Shown in pieces: positions 52,801-60,795 of a stretch of DNA of 64,000 nucleotides. Position numbers and translations under genes: made by a program. Source of the stretch: Betaproteobacteria bacterium (GTDB lineage Bacteria; Pseudomonadota; Gammaproteobacteria; Burkholderiales; SG8-39); NCBI GenBank assembly GCA_016713125.1, contig JADJPT010000002.1, positions 124,001 through 188,000 on the forward strand, in the 5' to 3' direction. The first letter of the stretch is position 1. Every line of letters begins with the position of its first letter. Under the pieces are notes generated by a model. The model did not search any database. It had not been told where the DNA came from and saw only the letters and a list, made by a program, of their open reading frames with translations.

Positions 52801-54705
52801 ATGACCGCGTCCGCAATCCTGATCCAATTCCTCAACGGCCTGGCCAGCGCGTCTTCGCTGTTCATGGTCGCGGCGGGACTGTCGCTGATCTTCGGCGTGA
52901 CGCGCATCGTCAATTTCGCGCACGGCTCGCTGTACATGCTCGGCCTGTACCTGTCCTACAGCCTGTTCGAACTGCTGGGCGGCGGGCCGCTGGGCTTCTG
53001 GGGCGGCGTCATCGCCGCCGCGCTGATCGTCGCGGTCTTCGGCGCGCTGGTCGAGGTGCTGCTGTTGCGGCGCATCTACCACGCCCCCGAACTGCTGCAG
53101 CTGCTCGCCACCTTCGCGCTGGGACTGATCGTCAAGGATGTCGCGCTCTGGGTCTGGGGTCCCGAGGACCTGCTCGGACCGCGCGCACCCGGCCTGGCCG
53201 GCGCGGTGGAAATCGCCGGACGGCGCTTTCCCGAATACGACCTGTTCCTGATCGCCATCGGCCCGCTGGTGCTGGGCGCGCTGTGGCTGCTGCTCACGCG
53301 CACGCGCTGGGGCACCCTGGTGCGCGCGGCCACCGAGGATCGCGAGATGGCCGGCGCGCTGGGCGTCAACCAGCGCTGGCTGTTCACCGGCGTGTTCGCG
53401 CTGGGTTCGCTGCTGGCCGGCCTGGGCGGCGCGCTGCAGCTGCCGCGCGAACCTGCGCAGCTGTTCCTCGACCTGTCGGTGATCTCGGATGCCTTCGTGG
53501 TGGTGGTGGTCGGCGGCCTGGGCTCGATCGGCGGGGCCTTCCTGGCCGCGCTGCTGATCGCCGAGATCAAATCGTTCTGCATCGGCCTGGGCGACGTCAC
53601 GCTGTTCGGCGCGGTGTTCTCGTTCTCCAAGCTCACGCTGGTGGTGGAGTTCATCGTCATGGCGGTGGTGCTGGTGCTGCGGCCATGGGGCCTGCTCGGC
53701 CGCGCGCCCGCGGTGGCGCGCAGTTCGGGCGCGGTCGAACCGCCGCTGGTCCTGCCCTCGCCCAAGCTCAGGCTGGCCGGCCTGGCCATGCTCGCCGCGC
53801 TGGTGCTGCTGCCCGCGGTGTTCTCCGGCTACACGCTGATCCTGATGATCGACATCATGATCTTCGCCCTGTTCTCGGTCAGCCTGTTCTTCATCATGGG
53901 ACCGGGCGGCATGCATTCCTTCGGCCACGCCGCCTACTTCGGCCTGGGCGCCTACGGCGCGGGGCTGCTGGCCCTGAAAGGCGGCGTGCCCATGGAGCTC
54001 GCGCTGGCCCTGGGGCCGCTGTGCGCGGCGATCGGCGCGCTGGCCTTCGGCTGGTTCTGCGTGCGACTGTCCGGCGTGTATCTGGCCATGCTGACCCTGG
54101 CCTTCTCGCAGATCGCCTGGTCCATCGTGTTCCAGTGGGACGCCTTCACCGGCGGCTCCAACGGCCTGGTGGGCATCTGGCCGGCCGCCTGGCTGGCCTC
54201 CAAGGAAGCCTATTACTACCTGGCCCTGTCCGGCTGCGGCCTGGGCGTGTTCGCGCTGTGGCGCATCCTGTATTCGCCGTTCGGCTATGCGCTGCGCGCC
54301 GGGCGCGATTCGCCGCTGCGCGCCGATGCCATCGGCATCGACGTGCGCACGCTGCAGTGGGCCGGCTTCACGCTGGCCGGACTCGCCGCGGGGCTGGCCG
54401 GCGCGCTGTACGCCTTCTCCAAGGGCTCGATCTCGCCCGAGACCCTCTCGGTGCCGCGCTCGGTCGACGGCCTGGTCATGGTGCTGCTGGGTGGCATCCA
54501 GAGCCTCACCGGCCCGGTGTGGGGCGCCATCGTGTTCACCTGGCTGCAGGACGTGGTGGCGCGCGAGATCGATTACTGGCGCGCGGTGCTGGGCGCCATC
54601 ATCCTGCTGCTGGTGCTGGCCTTCCCCGGCGGGCTGGCCGGTGCCCTGGGTCGGCTGGCCACGCGCCTGTCGGGCGGCAAGGCCGCGCCGGGAGCCGCGA
54701 CATGA
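52801..54705 (+). CDS. ABC transporter permease, fused LivH-LivM type
   Basis: 634 residues containing two complete branched-chain-type permease domains. The LivH-like half covers about residues 1-295 (FLNGLASASSLFMVAAGLSL, IFGVTRIVNFAHGSLYMLGL) and the LivM-like half about residues 330-634 (MGPGGMHSFGHAAYFGLGAY, GLAAGLAGALYAFSKGSISP). A Pro/Ala-rich linker of some 30 residues joins them. Each half has many hydrophobic segments and an EAA-like loop (RAATEDREMAGALGVNQRWL; RDSPLRADAIGIDVRTLQWA). The fusion is uninterrupted, so it is real. The stop overlaps the start of the first ATPase gene (ATGA). Confidence 0.92.
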   Translation: MTASAILIQFLNGLASASSLFMVAAGLSLIFGVTRIVNFAHGSLYMLGLYLSYSLFELLGGGPLGFWGGVIAAALIVAVFGALVEVLLLRRIYHAPELLQLLATFALGLIVKDVALWVWGPEDLLGPRAPGLAGAVEIAGRRFPEYDLFLIAIGPLVLGALWLLLTRTRWGTLVRAATEDREMAGALGVNQRWLFTGVFALGSLLAGLGGALQLPREPAQLFLDLSVISDAFVVVVVGGLGSIGGAFLAALLIAEIKSFCIGLGDVTLFGAVFSFSKLTLVVEFIVMAVVLVLRPWGLLGRAPAVARSSGAVEPPLVLPSPKLRLAGLAMLAALVLLPAVFSGYTLILMIDIMIFALFSVSLFFIMGPGGMHSFGHAAYFGLGAYGAGLLALKGGVPMELALALGPLCAAIGALAFGWFCVRLSGVYLAMLTLAFSQIAWSIVFQWDAFTGGSNGLVGIWPAAWLASKEAYYYLALSGCGLGVFALWRILYSPFGYALRAGRDSPLRADAIGIDVRTLQWAGFTLAGLAAGLAGALYAFSKGSISPETLSVPRSVDGLVMVLLGGIQSLTGPVWGAIVFTWLQDVVAREIDYWRAVLGAIILLLVLAFPGGLAGALGRLATRLSGGKAAPGAAT

Positions 54706-55461
54706 GCCAGGCGATGAATCCGCCGGTGCTGCGCGTGAAGAACCTGTCGAAGGCCTACGGCGGCGTGCAGGCCGTGTCCGACGTGTCCTTCGAAGTCGCC
54801 GCCGGCGAGCTGCTGGCCCTGATCGGGCCGAACGGCGCCGGCAAGACCACCTGCTTCAACATGCTGAACGGGCAGATCGCCGCCGATGCCGGCGGGATCG
54901 AGTTCGAAGGCCGGCCGGTGCGCGGCCTGAAGCCGCGCGAGATCTGGCGCCTGGGCGTGGGCCGCACCTTCCAGATCACCGCCACCTTCTCTTCGATGAC
55001 GGTGCGCGAGAACGTGCAGACCGCCCTGCTCTCGCACCACCGGCGCCTGGGTTCGCTGTTCTCCATCGCCACCCGCCAGCACGTCGAGGAGGCCGACGCG
55101 CTGCTGGCGCGCGTCGGCATGCGCGAACAGGCCGAACGCGCCTGCGGCGTGCTGGCCTACGGCGACCTGAAGCGCGTCGAACTCGCCGTGGCCCTGGCCA
55201 ACCGGCCGCGCCTGCTGCTGATGGACGAGCCCACCGCCGGCATGGCGCCGCGCGAGAGGAACGAGCTGATGCAGCTGGCCGCCGAACTGGCGCGCGGCTC
55301 GAACATCGCCGTGCTGTTCACCGAGCACGACATGGACGTGGTGTTCTCACGCACGCCGACCGCATCATCGTGCTGGCCGGCGGCGAACTGATCGCCGAGG
55401 GCAGACCGGCGAGGTGCGCGCCAATGCGCGCGTGCAGGAAGTCTATCTGGGCAGGGGGTGA
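54702..55461 (+). CDS. ABC transporter ATP-binding protein, LivG type (two frameshifts near C-terminus)
   Basis: About 252 residues. Walker A is GPNGAGKTT, the Q-loop is FQITATF, and Walker B with D-loop is LLLMDEPTAGMAP; the signature motif (AYGDLKRVELAVAL) is a degenerate LivG-type LSYGxxR. The end of the domain is broken twice, near 55350 and 55405; reading the other frames gives HADRIIVLAGGELIAEG and then NARVQEVYLGRG ending at the TGA 55459-55461, the standard LivG C-terminus. It follows the fused permease with an ATGA overlap and precedes the LivF-type gene. Confidence 0.87.
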
Positions 55462-55464
55462 CCT

Positions 55465-56210
55465 ATGCCCGCTGAAGCCATGCCGCGCGAACCATCGAGC
55501 GGCCCGATGCTCTCGGTGCAGGGCCTGAACGCCGCCTACGGCCAGGCGGCACATCCTCTACGACATCGCGCTCGAGGGCGCGCGCCGGCGAGGTGGTGGT
55601 GCTGCTGGGACGCAACGGCGCCGGCAAATCGACCACCATGAAATCGCTGATCGGCCTGGTGCGCCCGCTGTCGGGCGAGATCGCCTTCGCCGGCCGGCGC
55701 GTCGAGCGCCTACAGCCCTACCAGATCGCGCGCCTGGGCCTGGGCTACGTGCCCGAGGAACGGCGCATCTTCACCGACCTGAACGTGATGGAGAACCTCG
55801 AGGTCGGCCGCCAGCCGCCGCGCGAGAACGCGCCGCGCTGGACGCCGGAGCGCCTGTTCGAACTGTTTCCCAACCTGGGCCGCATGCGCGATCGTCCGGG
55901 CGGACGCATGTCCGGCGGCGAGCAGCAGATGCTGACCATCGCGCGCACGCTGATGGGCAATCCCTCCGCCATCCTGCTCGACGAGCCCTCTGAGGGGCTG
56001 GCGCCGGTGATCGTCGAACAGATGGCCAGGACCATCCTGGAACTGAAGCGCGAAGGCCTGTGCGTGCTGCTCTCCGAGCAGAACCTGCACTTCGCGCAAC
56101 TGGTGGCCGACCGTGCCTACATCGTCGAGAAGGGCCAGATCCGCTACTCGGGCAGCATGGCCGAGCTGGCCGCCGACGACGCGGTGCGCGAACAATACCT
56201 CTCCGTATGA
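55465..56210 (+). CDS. ABC transporter ATP-binding protein, LivF type (two frameshifts near N-terminus)
   Basis: About 248 residues. The ATG at 55465 opens a frame with SGPMLSVQGLNAAYGQA, the usual LivF start. It breaks near 55550 and again near 55580, with HILYDIALEG between, before the main frame (GEVVVLLGRNGAGKSTTMKS, Walker A). The rest is intact: GYVPEERRIFTDLNVMENLE, the signature MSGGEQQMLTIARTL, Walker B ILLDEPSEGLAP and a C-terminal DDAVREQYLSV. It completes a five-component branched-chain-type importer (binding protein, fused permease, two ATPases). Confidence 0.87.
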
Positions 56211-56217
56211 GCGCAAC

Positions 56218-58266
56218 TTGAGCACAGACAACGCAGCCACCTGGATCGCCGGCATCGACGTCGGCGGCACCTTCACCGACCTGATCGCCATCGACGGCGC
56301 GAGCGGCGCCGTGCGCCTGGCGAAAGTCCCGACCACCGTGCACAACCAGGCCTTCGGCGTGTTGGCGGCGATCGAGTCGGCCGGCCTCGACCTGGCGCAG
56401 CTGGCGCTGATCGTGCACGGCACCACCACCACCACCAACGCCCTGCTGGAACGCAAGCTGGCCAAAACCGGGCTGATCACCACCAGGGGCTTCCGCGACG
56501 TGCTGGAACTGGGCCGGCGCACGCGGCCCAAGCCCTACGGCCTGACCGGCCACTTCGAGCCGCTGGTGCCGCGCGAGCTGCGCCTGGAGGCCACCGAGCG
56601 CGTCGACGCCGACGGCGAGGTGGTCACGCCGCTGAACGAGGCCGATGTGAAGGCCGCGGTCCTCAAGCTGCGCGAGGCCGGCTGCGAAGCCCTGGTGATC
56701 CACTTCCTGCACAGCTACATCAACCCGGCGCACGAGGCGCGTGCCTGGGAGATCGCCCGCGAGCTGTGGCCCAACGCCTACGTGACCGCCGGGCACCGCC
56801 TGCTGTCCGAGTACCGCGAGTACGAGCGCGGCGTCACCGCCGCGGTGAACGCCTCGGTGCAGCCGGTGCTCGACCGCTACATCCGGCGCCTCAGCGACGA
56901 ACTCAAGGCGCGCGGCTTCGACAAGGACCTGCTGGTCATGCAGGGCAACGGCGGCACGGTCTCGGCCGACATCGTCGCCGAGAGCGCGGTCAACACCGTG
57001 ATGTCGGGTCCGGCCTCGGGCATCATCGCCGCGGCCACCTCCTCGGTGGCCGCCGGCATCCCCAACGTCGTCACCTACGACATGGGCGGCACCTCCACCG
57101 ACGTGGGCCTGATCAAGGACGGCGTGCCGCAGGTCTCGGCCGAACTCGAGCTCGAGTACGCCCTGCCCATCCACGTGCCGATGGTCGACGTGCACACCAT
57201 CGGCGCGGGCGGCGGCTCGATCGCCTACCTGTCGGAGTCCGGCATGCTGCAGGTCGGCCCGCGCAGCGCCGGGGCCACGCCGGGCCCGATCTGCTACGGG
57301 CGCGGCGGCAGCGAACCCACCATCACCGACGCCAACCTGGTGCTCGGGCGCCTGAACCCGGACAAGCTGCTGGGCGTGGACAACCCGGTGAGCCTCGCGC
57401 ATGTGCGCCAGTTGTTCGAGGACAGGGTCGGCCGCGCGCTGGGCCTGGACGCCACCGCCACCGCGGCGGCCATCGTGCGCATCGCCAACGACAAGATGGC
57501 CGGCGCGATCCGCATGGTCAGCCTGGCCAAGGGCCACGACCCGCGCGACTTCGCGCTGTTCCCGTTCGGCGGCGCGGGCCCGCTGCACGCCGCGGCCCTG
57601 GCCCGCGAGCTGGGCATCCCGAAACTGCTGATCCCCATGCGCCCCGGCATCACCAATGCGCTGGGCTGCGCCGCCGCCGACCTGCGCCACGACTACGTGA
57701 ACACCGTGAACAAGGCCCTGCCCACGCTGGACGAGGCACTGGTCGAGCGCACCCTGGAGGCGCAGATCGCCAAGGGCCGCGCGCTGCTGGCGCGCGAAGG
57801 CGTGGCGCTGGAAGGCGAGACCGTGCTGCATTTCGCCGACATGCAGTTCCAGGGCCAGAGCCACATCCTGACCGTGCCGCTGCCGGGCACCCGGGTTTCG
57901 CGCGCCGAACTGCAGAAGCGCTTCGACGCGGCCTACTGGGAGCGCTTCGGCGTCGAGCTGCCGGAGATCCGCGCCGTGCTGGTCAACCTGCACACCGCGG
58001 TGATCGGCCGGCGCAAGCGCCTGGACCTGGCCGTGCTCGGCCGCGGCGAGCGGCGCCAGCGCCTGGCCGAAGCGCAGACCGGCACGCGCCAGGTCTGGTT
58101 CGACGGCGGTTTCGTCGACACGCCGATCTACCGCCGCGAGACCCTGCCGCTGGATGCGAAGTTCACCGGCCCGGCCATCGTCGAGCAGCTCGACTGCACC
58201 ACGGTGATCGAACCCGGCAACCGCGTGTCGCTCGACGCGCTGGGCAACCTGATCGTGGAGGTCTGA
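56218..58266 (+). CDS. Hydantoinase/oxoprolinase subunit A (ATP-dependent lactam hydrolase family)
   Basis: 682 residues from TTG 56218, seven bases after the LivF-type stop. The actin-like ATPase fold has the first phosphate loop GIDVGGTFTDLIAID near residue 14, VHGTTTTTNALLERK, and the second phosphate loop TYDMGGTSTDVGLIKDG near residue 283, followed by GAGGGSIAYLSESG. HyuA works with HyuB to phosphorylate and hydrolyse cyclic amides such as hydantoins, 5-oxoproline and caprolactam. Acetone and acetophenone carboxylase subunits are related and cannot be excluded. Partner hyuB follows one gene later. The frame is unbroken. Confidence 0.88.
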   Translation: MSTDNAATWIAGIDVGGTFTDLIAIDGASGAVRLAKVPTTVHNQAFGVLAAIESAGLDLAQLALIVHGTTTTTNALLERKLAKTGLITTRGFRDVLELGRRTRPKPYGLTGHFEPLVPRELRLEATERVDADGEVVTPLNEADVKAAVLKLREAGCEALVIHFLHSYINPAHEARAWEIARELWPNAYVTAGHRLLSEYREYERGVTAAVNASVQPVLDRYIRRLSDELKARGFDKDLLVMQGNGGTVSADIVAESAVNTVMSGPASGIIAAATSSVAAGIPNVVTYDMGGTSTDVGLIKDGVPQVSAELELEYALPIHVPMVDVHTIGAGGGSIAYLSESGMLQVGPRSAGATPGPICYGRGGSEPTITDANLVLGRLNPDKLLGVDNPVSLAHVRQLFEDRVGRALGLDATATAAAIVRIANDKMAGAIRMVSLAKGHDPRDFALFPFGGAGPLHAAALARELGIPKLLIPMRPGITNALGCAAADLRHDYVNTVNKALPTLDEALVERTLEAQIAKGRALLAREGVALEGETVLHFADMQFQGQSHILTVPLPGTRVSRAELQKRFDAAYWERFGVELPEIRAVLVNLHTAVIGRRKRLDLAVLGRGERRQRLAEAQTGTRQVWFDGGFVDTPIYRRETLPLDAKFTGPAIVEQLDCTTVIEPGNRVSLDALGNLIVEV

Positions 58267-58267
58267 G

Positions 58268-58918
58268 ATGGCGAACATGGGACTGCTGGTGACGATGACC
58301 GAACCGCCGCCGCAGATGGAGGAGGAATTCAACGCCTGGTACGACACCGAGCACATCGCCGAACGCCTGGCGATCACCGGCTTCCGCTCGGCGCGCCGCT
58401 GGGTGCGCGACTGCAAGCCGGGCAAGGGCAAGTACCTCGCCACCTACGAACTGGACACCCCCGGCGTGCTCGACACCGCCGAGTACAAATCGCACATCGG
58501 CGATCACTTCACGCCCTGGAGCCGGCGCTGCCTGGGCAAGGCCGTGGTCTCGCGCCGCTGGGCCACCGAGCAGATCAACCCCGGCAACGGCGGCCCGGAC
58601 CCGCAGGCGCGCGCCCTGCTGATGGTCGCCGCCAATGTCGACGATGCGCACGAGGACGCCTTCAACCGCTGGTACGACGAGGAGCACCTGCCGCTGCTGG
58701 CCAAAGTGCCCGGCGTGCTGCGCGCGCGCCGCTTCCATGCCGGCACCGGCTCGCCGCGCTACCTCGCGCTCTACGAAATGACGGACGCGGCCGCGGTCAT
58801 GCAGCACGCCGGCTTCAAGGCCGCGCTGGACACCGAACTGAGCAGGCGGATGCTGGCCACCGCCGGCGACTGGGAGATGCACACCTTCCAGGCCTACGAC
58901 GCGGACGCGCCGGCATGA
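58268..58918 (+). CDS. Small protein with two tandem dimeric alpha/beta-barrel-like (EthD/DUF4286-like) repeats
   Basis: 216 residues with an internal duplication. EEEFNAWYDTEHIAERLAIT then GFRSARRW in the first half (from about residue 17) corresponds to EDAFNRWYDEEHLPLLAKVP then GVLRARRF in the second (from about residue 129), followed in each half by a YLATYEL / YLALYEM strand. This FNxWYDxEH pattern is typical of small alpha+beta barrel domains. No catalytic assignment can be made. It begins one base after hyuA and its stop overlaps the hyuB start (ATGA), so it is made with the hydrolase and could be a subunit, chaperone or isomerase-like enzyme. Confidence 0.7.
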   Translation: MANMGLLVTMTEPPPQMEEEFNAWYDTEHIAERLAITGFRSARRWVRDCKPGKGKYLATYELDTPGVLDTAEYKSHIGDHFTPWSRRCLGKAVVSRRWATEQINPGNGGPDPQARALLMVAANVDDAHEDAFNRWYDEEHLPLLAKVPGVLRARRFHAGTGSPRYLALYEMTDAAAVMQHAGFKAALDTELSRRMLATAGDWEMHTFQAYDADAPA

Positions 58919-60651
58919 GCGGCATCGATCCGATCACCCTGGCGGTGATCCAGAACGGGCTGCAGCAGGTCTGCAACGAGATGGACCTGGCGTTCTGTCG
59001 CGCGGCCTTCTCGCCGGTGATCTCGGAAGCCATGGACCGCTCGGACGGCATCTACGACGCCGAGGACGGCGCGCTGATCGCGCAGGGCGAACTCGGCCTG
59101 CCGGTGTTCGTCGGCACCATGCAGTTCTCCACCGGTGCGGTGATCGAGCGCGTGCGCGCCAACGGCTGGAAGGTCGAGCCCGGCGACGTGTTCATCGTCA
59201 ACGACCCGTACATGGGTGGCACGCACCTGATGGACGTGAAGTTCGTGAAGCCCTTCTTCCACCAGGGCGAGCTGTACGCCTGGCTGGCCAACACCGGCCA
59301 CTGGCCCGACACCGGCGGCATGGTGCCCGGCGGCTTCTCGGCCAAGGCCACCGAATCCGAGCAGGAAGGCCTGCGCCTGCCGCCGGTGAAGCTGTACAAG
59401 AAGGGCGAGCTGGACCAGGAGATCCTGTCCATCATCCTGTCCAACATCCGCATCGCCGACCAGCGCATCGGTGACATCAAGGCGCAGGCCGCCGCCCTGT
59501 CGATCGGCGAAAAGCGCCTCGAAGACCTGCTGCAGCGCTACGGCGGCGGCACGGTCAAGGCGGCGATCAAGGAGCTGCGCGTGCGCGCCGCGCAGCAGAT
59601 GCGCGCCAGGATCGCCAGCATCCCGGACGGCAGCTACCAGGGCGAGGCGGTGGTCGATTCCGACGGCGTGGTCGACGAGCCGCTGCTGATCCGGATGCGC
59701 GTCACCAAGGTCGGCGCCGACCTCGAGTTCGACATGAGCGGCTCCTCGCCCCCCTGCCGCGGGCCGATGAACTCGGTGCTGGCCACCACCAAGTCCTCGA
59801 TCTACCTGGCCATGAAGCACATCTTTCCCGAGGTGCCGATCAATGCCGGCACCTTCGAGCCGCTCAAGGTGATCGAGCCCGAGGGCACCTTCCTGTACGC
59901 GCACTATCCGCGTCCGGTGTCGGGCTGCGCGGCCGAGGTCAGCCAGCGCATCGCCGAGGCGGTGTTCTCGGCGCTGACCCACGCCATCCCCGAGCAGCTG
60001 TTCGCCGCGCCGGCCGGCAGTTCTGGCAACCTAGCGGTCGGCGGCAGCGACCCGCTGCGCAAGCGCAACTACGTGATGTACGTGATCTCGGGCGGCGGCT
60101 ACGGCGGCAGCCCGCATGGCGACGGCATCTCCAACGGCTGCTCGACCATCGGCATCTCCAAGACCCCGCCCATCGAGGTCATGGAGCAGTTCTTCCCGAT
60201 CCTGTTCGAGGAGTACTCGCTGCACGAGGGCTCGGGCGGCGCGGGCGAACACCGCGGCGGCTTCGGCGTGAACTACGCGATCCGCCTGCTGCGCGGCGCC
60301 GCGCGCGCCTCGATGGTCATGGACCACGGCCGCGTCGGCCCGCAGGGCGCGCTGGGCGGCGCCGACGGTGGCGTGAACACGGTGGCCGTGGACCAGTCGG
60401 GCAAGGAGTACCGCCCGCTGCATCTGTCCAAGGACCAGGACATCCAGCTCGCCCCGGGCGACGTGATCCGCGTGTCGACGCCGGGCGGCGGCGGCTACGG
60501 CGATCCGTTCCGGCGCGATCCCGCCAAGGTGGCGCGCGACGTGATGCGCGGCTACTACACGCGCGAGCAGGCCGAACAGCGCTTTCGCGTCCGGCTGGCC
60601 GGCGACGGCACGGTGGATGCTCCCGGCACGGCCAGCCTGCGCGGCGCCTGA
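58915..60651 (+). CDS. Hydantoinase/oxoprolinase subunit B
   Basis: 578 residues with the HyuB pattern: DPITLAVIQNGLQQVCNEMD at the N-terminus, SDGIYDAEDGALIAQGE, DVFIVNDPYMGGTHLMDVK, the metal-site stretch HWPDTGGMVPGGFS, GYGGSPHGDGISNGCSTIGI and a C-terminal STPGGGGYGDPFRRDP. It is the metal-containing partner that completes ring opening after phosphorylation by HyuA. The frame is unbroken and the length normal. It is coupled to the duplicated small protein by an ATGA overlap and ends the tight part of the operon; a 144-base gap with a hairpin follows. Confidence 0.9.
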   Translation: MSGIDPITLAVIQNGLQQVCNEMDLAFCRAAFSPVISEAMDRSDGIYDAEDGALIAQGELGLPVFVGTMQFSTGAVIERVRANGWKVEPGDVFIVNDPYMGGTHLMDVKFVKPFFHQGELYAWLANTGHWPDTGGMVPGGFSAKATESEQEGLRLPPVKLYKKGELDQEILSIILSNIRIADQRIGDIKAQAAALSIGEKRLEDLLQRYGGGTVKAAIKELRVRAAQQMRARIASIPDGSYQGEAVVDSDGVVDEPLLIRMRVTKVGADLEFDMSGSSPPCRGPMNSVLATTKSSIYLAMKHIFPEVPINAGTFEPLKVIEPEGTFLYAHYPRPVSGCAAEVSQRIAEAVFSALTHAIPEQLFAAPAGSSGNLAVGGSDPLRKRNYVMYVISGGGYGGSPHGDGISNGCSTIGISKTPPIEVMEQFFPILFEEYSLHEGSGGAGEHRGGFGVNYAIRLLRGAARASMVMDHGRVGPQGALGGADGGVNTVAVDQSGKEYRPLHLSKDQDIQLAPGDVIRVSTPGGGGYGDPFRRDPAKVARDVMRGYYTREQAEQRFRVRLAGDGTVDAPGTASLRGA

Positions 60652-60704
60652 ACTGCGAAATCCGCCTGCGGCAAGTGCGGTTTTGCGAACCGCACTGCGA
60701 AATC
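60652..60704 (+). promoter_or_regulatory. Direct repeats and perfect hairpin between hyuB and fadJ-like gene
   Basis: ACTGCGAAATC occurs at 60652-60662 and 60694-60704, 42 bases apart. Between them AGTGCGGTT (60674-60682) pairs perfectly with AACCGCACT (60688-60696) around a five-base loop. No U-tract follows. Possible roles are mRNA punctuation or a regulator site. Confidence 0.45.
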
Positions 60705-60795
60705 GAAGCCGTTTTGCGGCCAGTTCTGATAAACCATGCACTGCAACAAACCCGCGCCGCCAGGCGCGGCAGAACCAATTCGTCCGGAGAATCCC

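Noticed and set aside
55771..58443. An 890-codon open frame antisense to hyuA and the transporter ATPase
   Set aside because: Same GC-driven antisense openness; no motif, and it fully overlaps well-supported genes.
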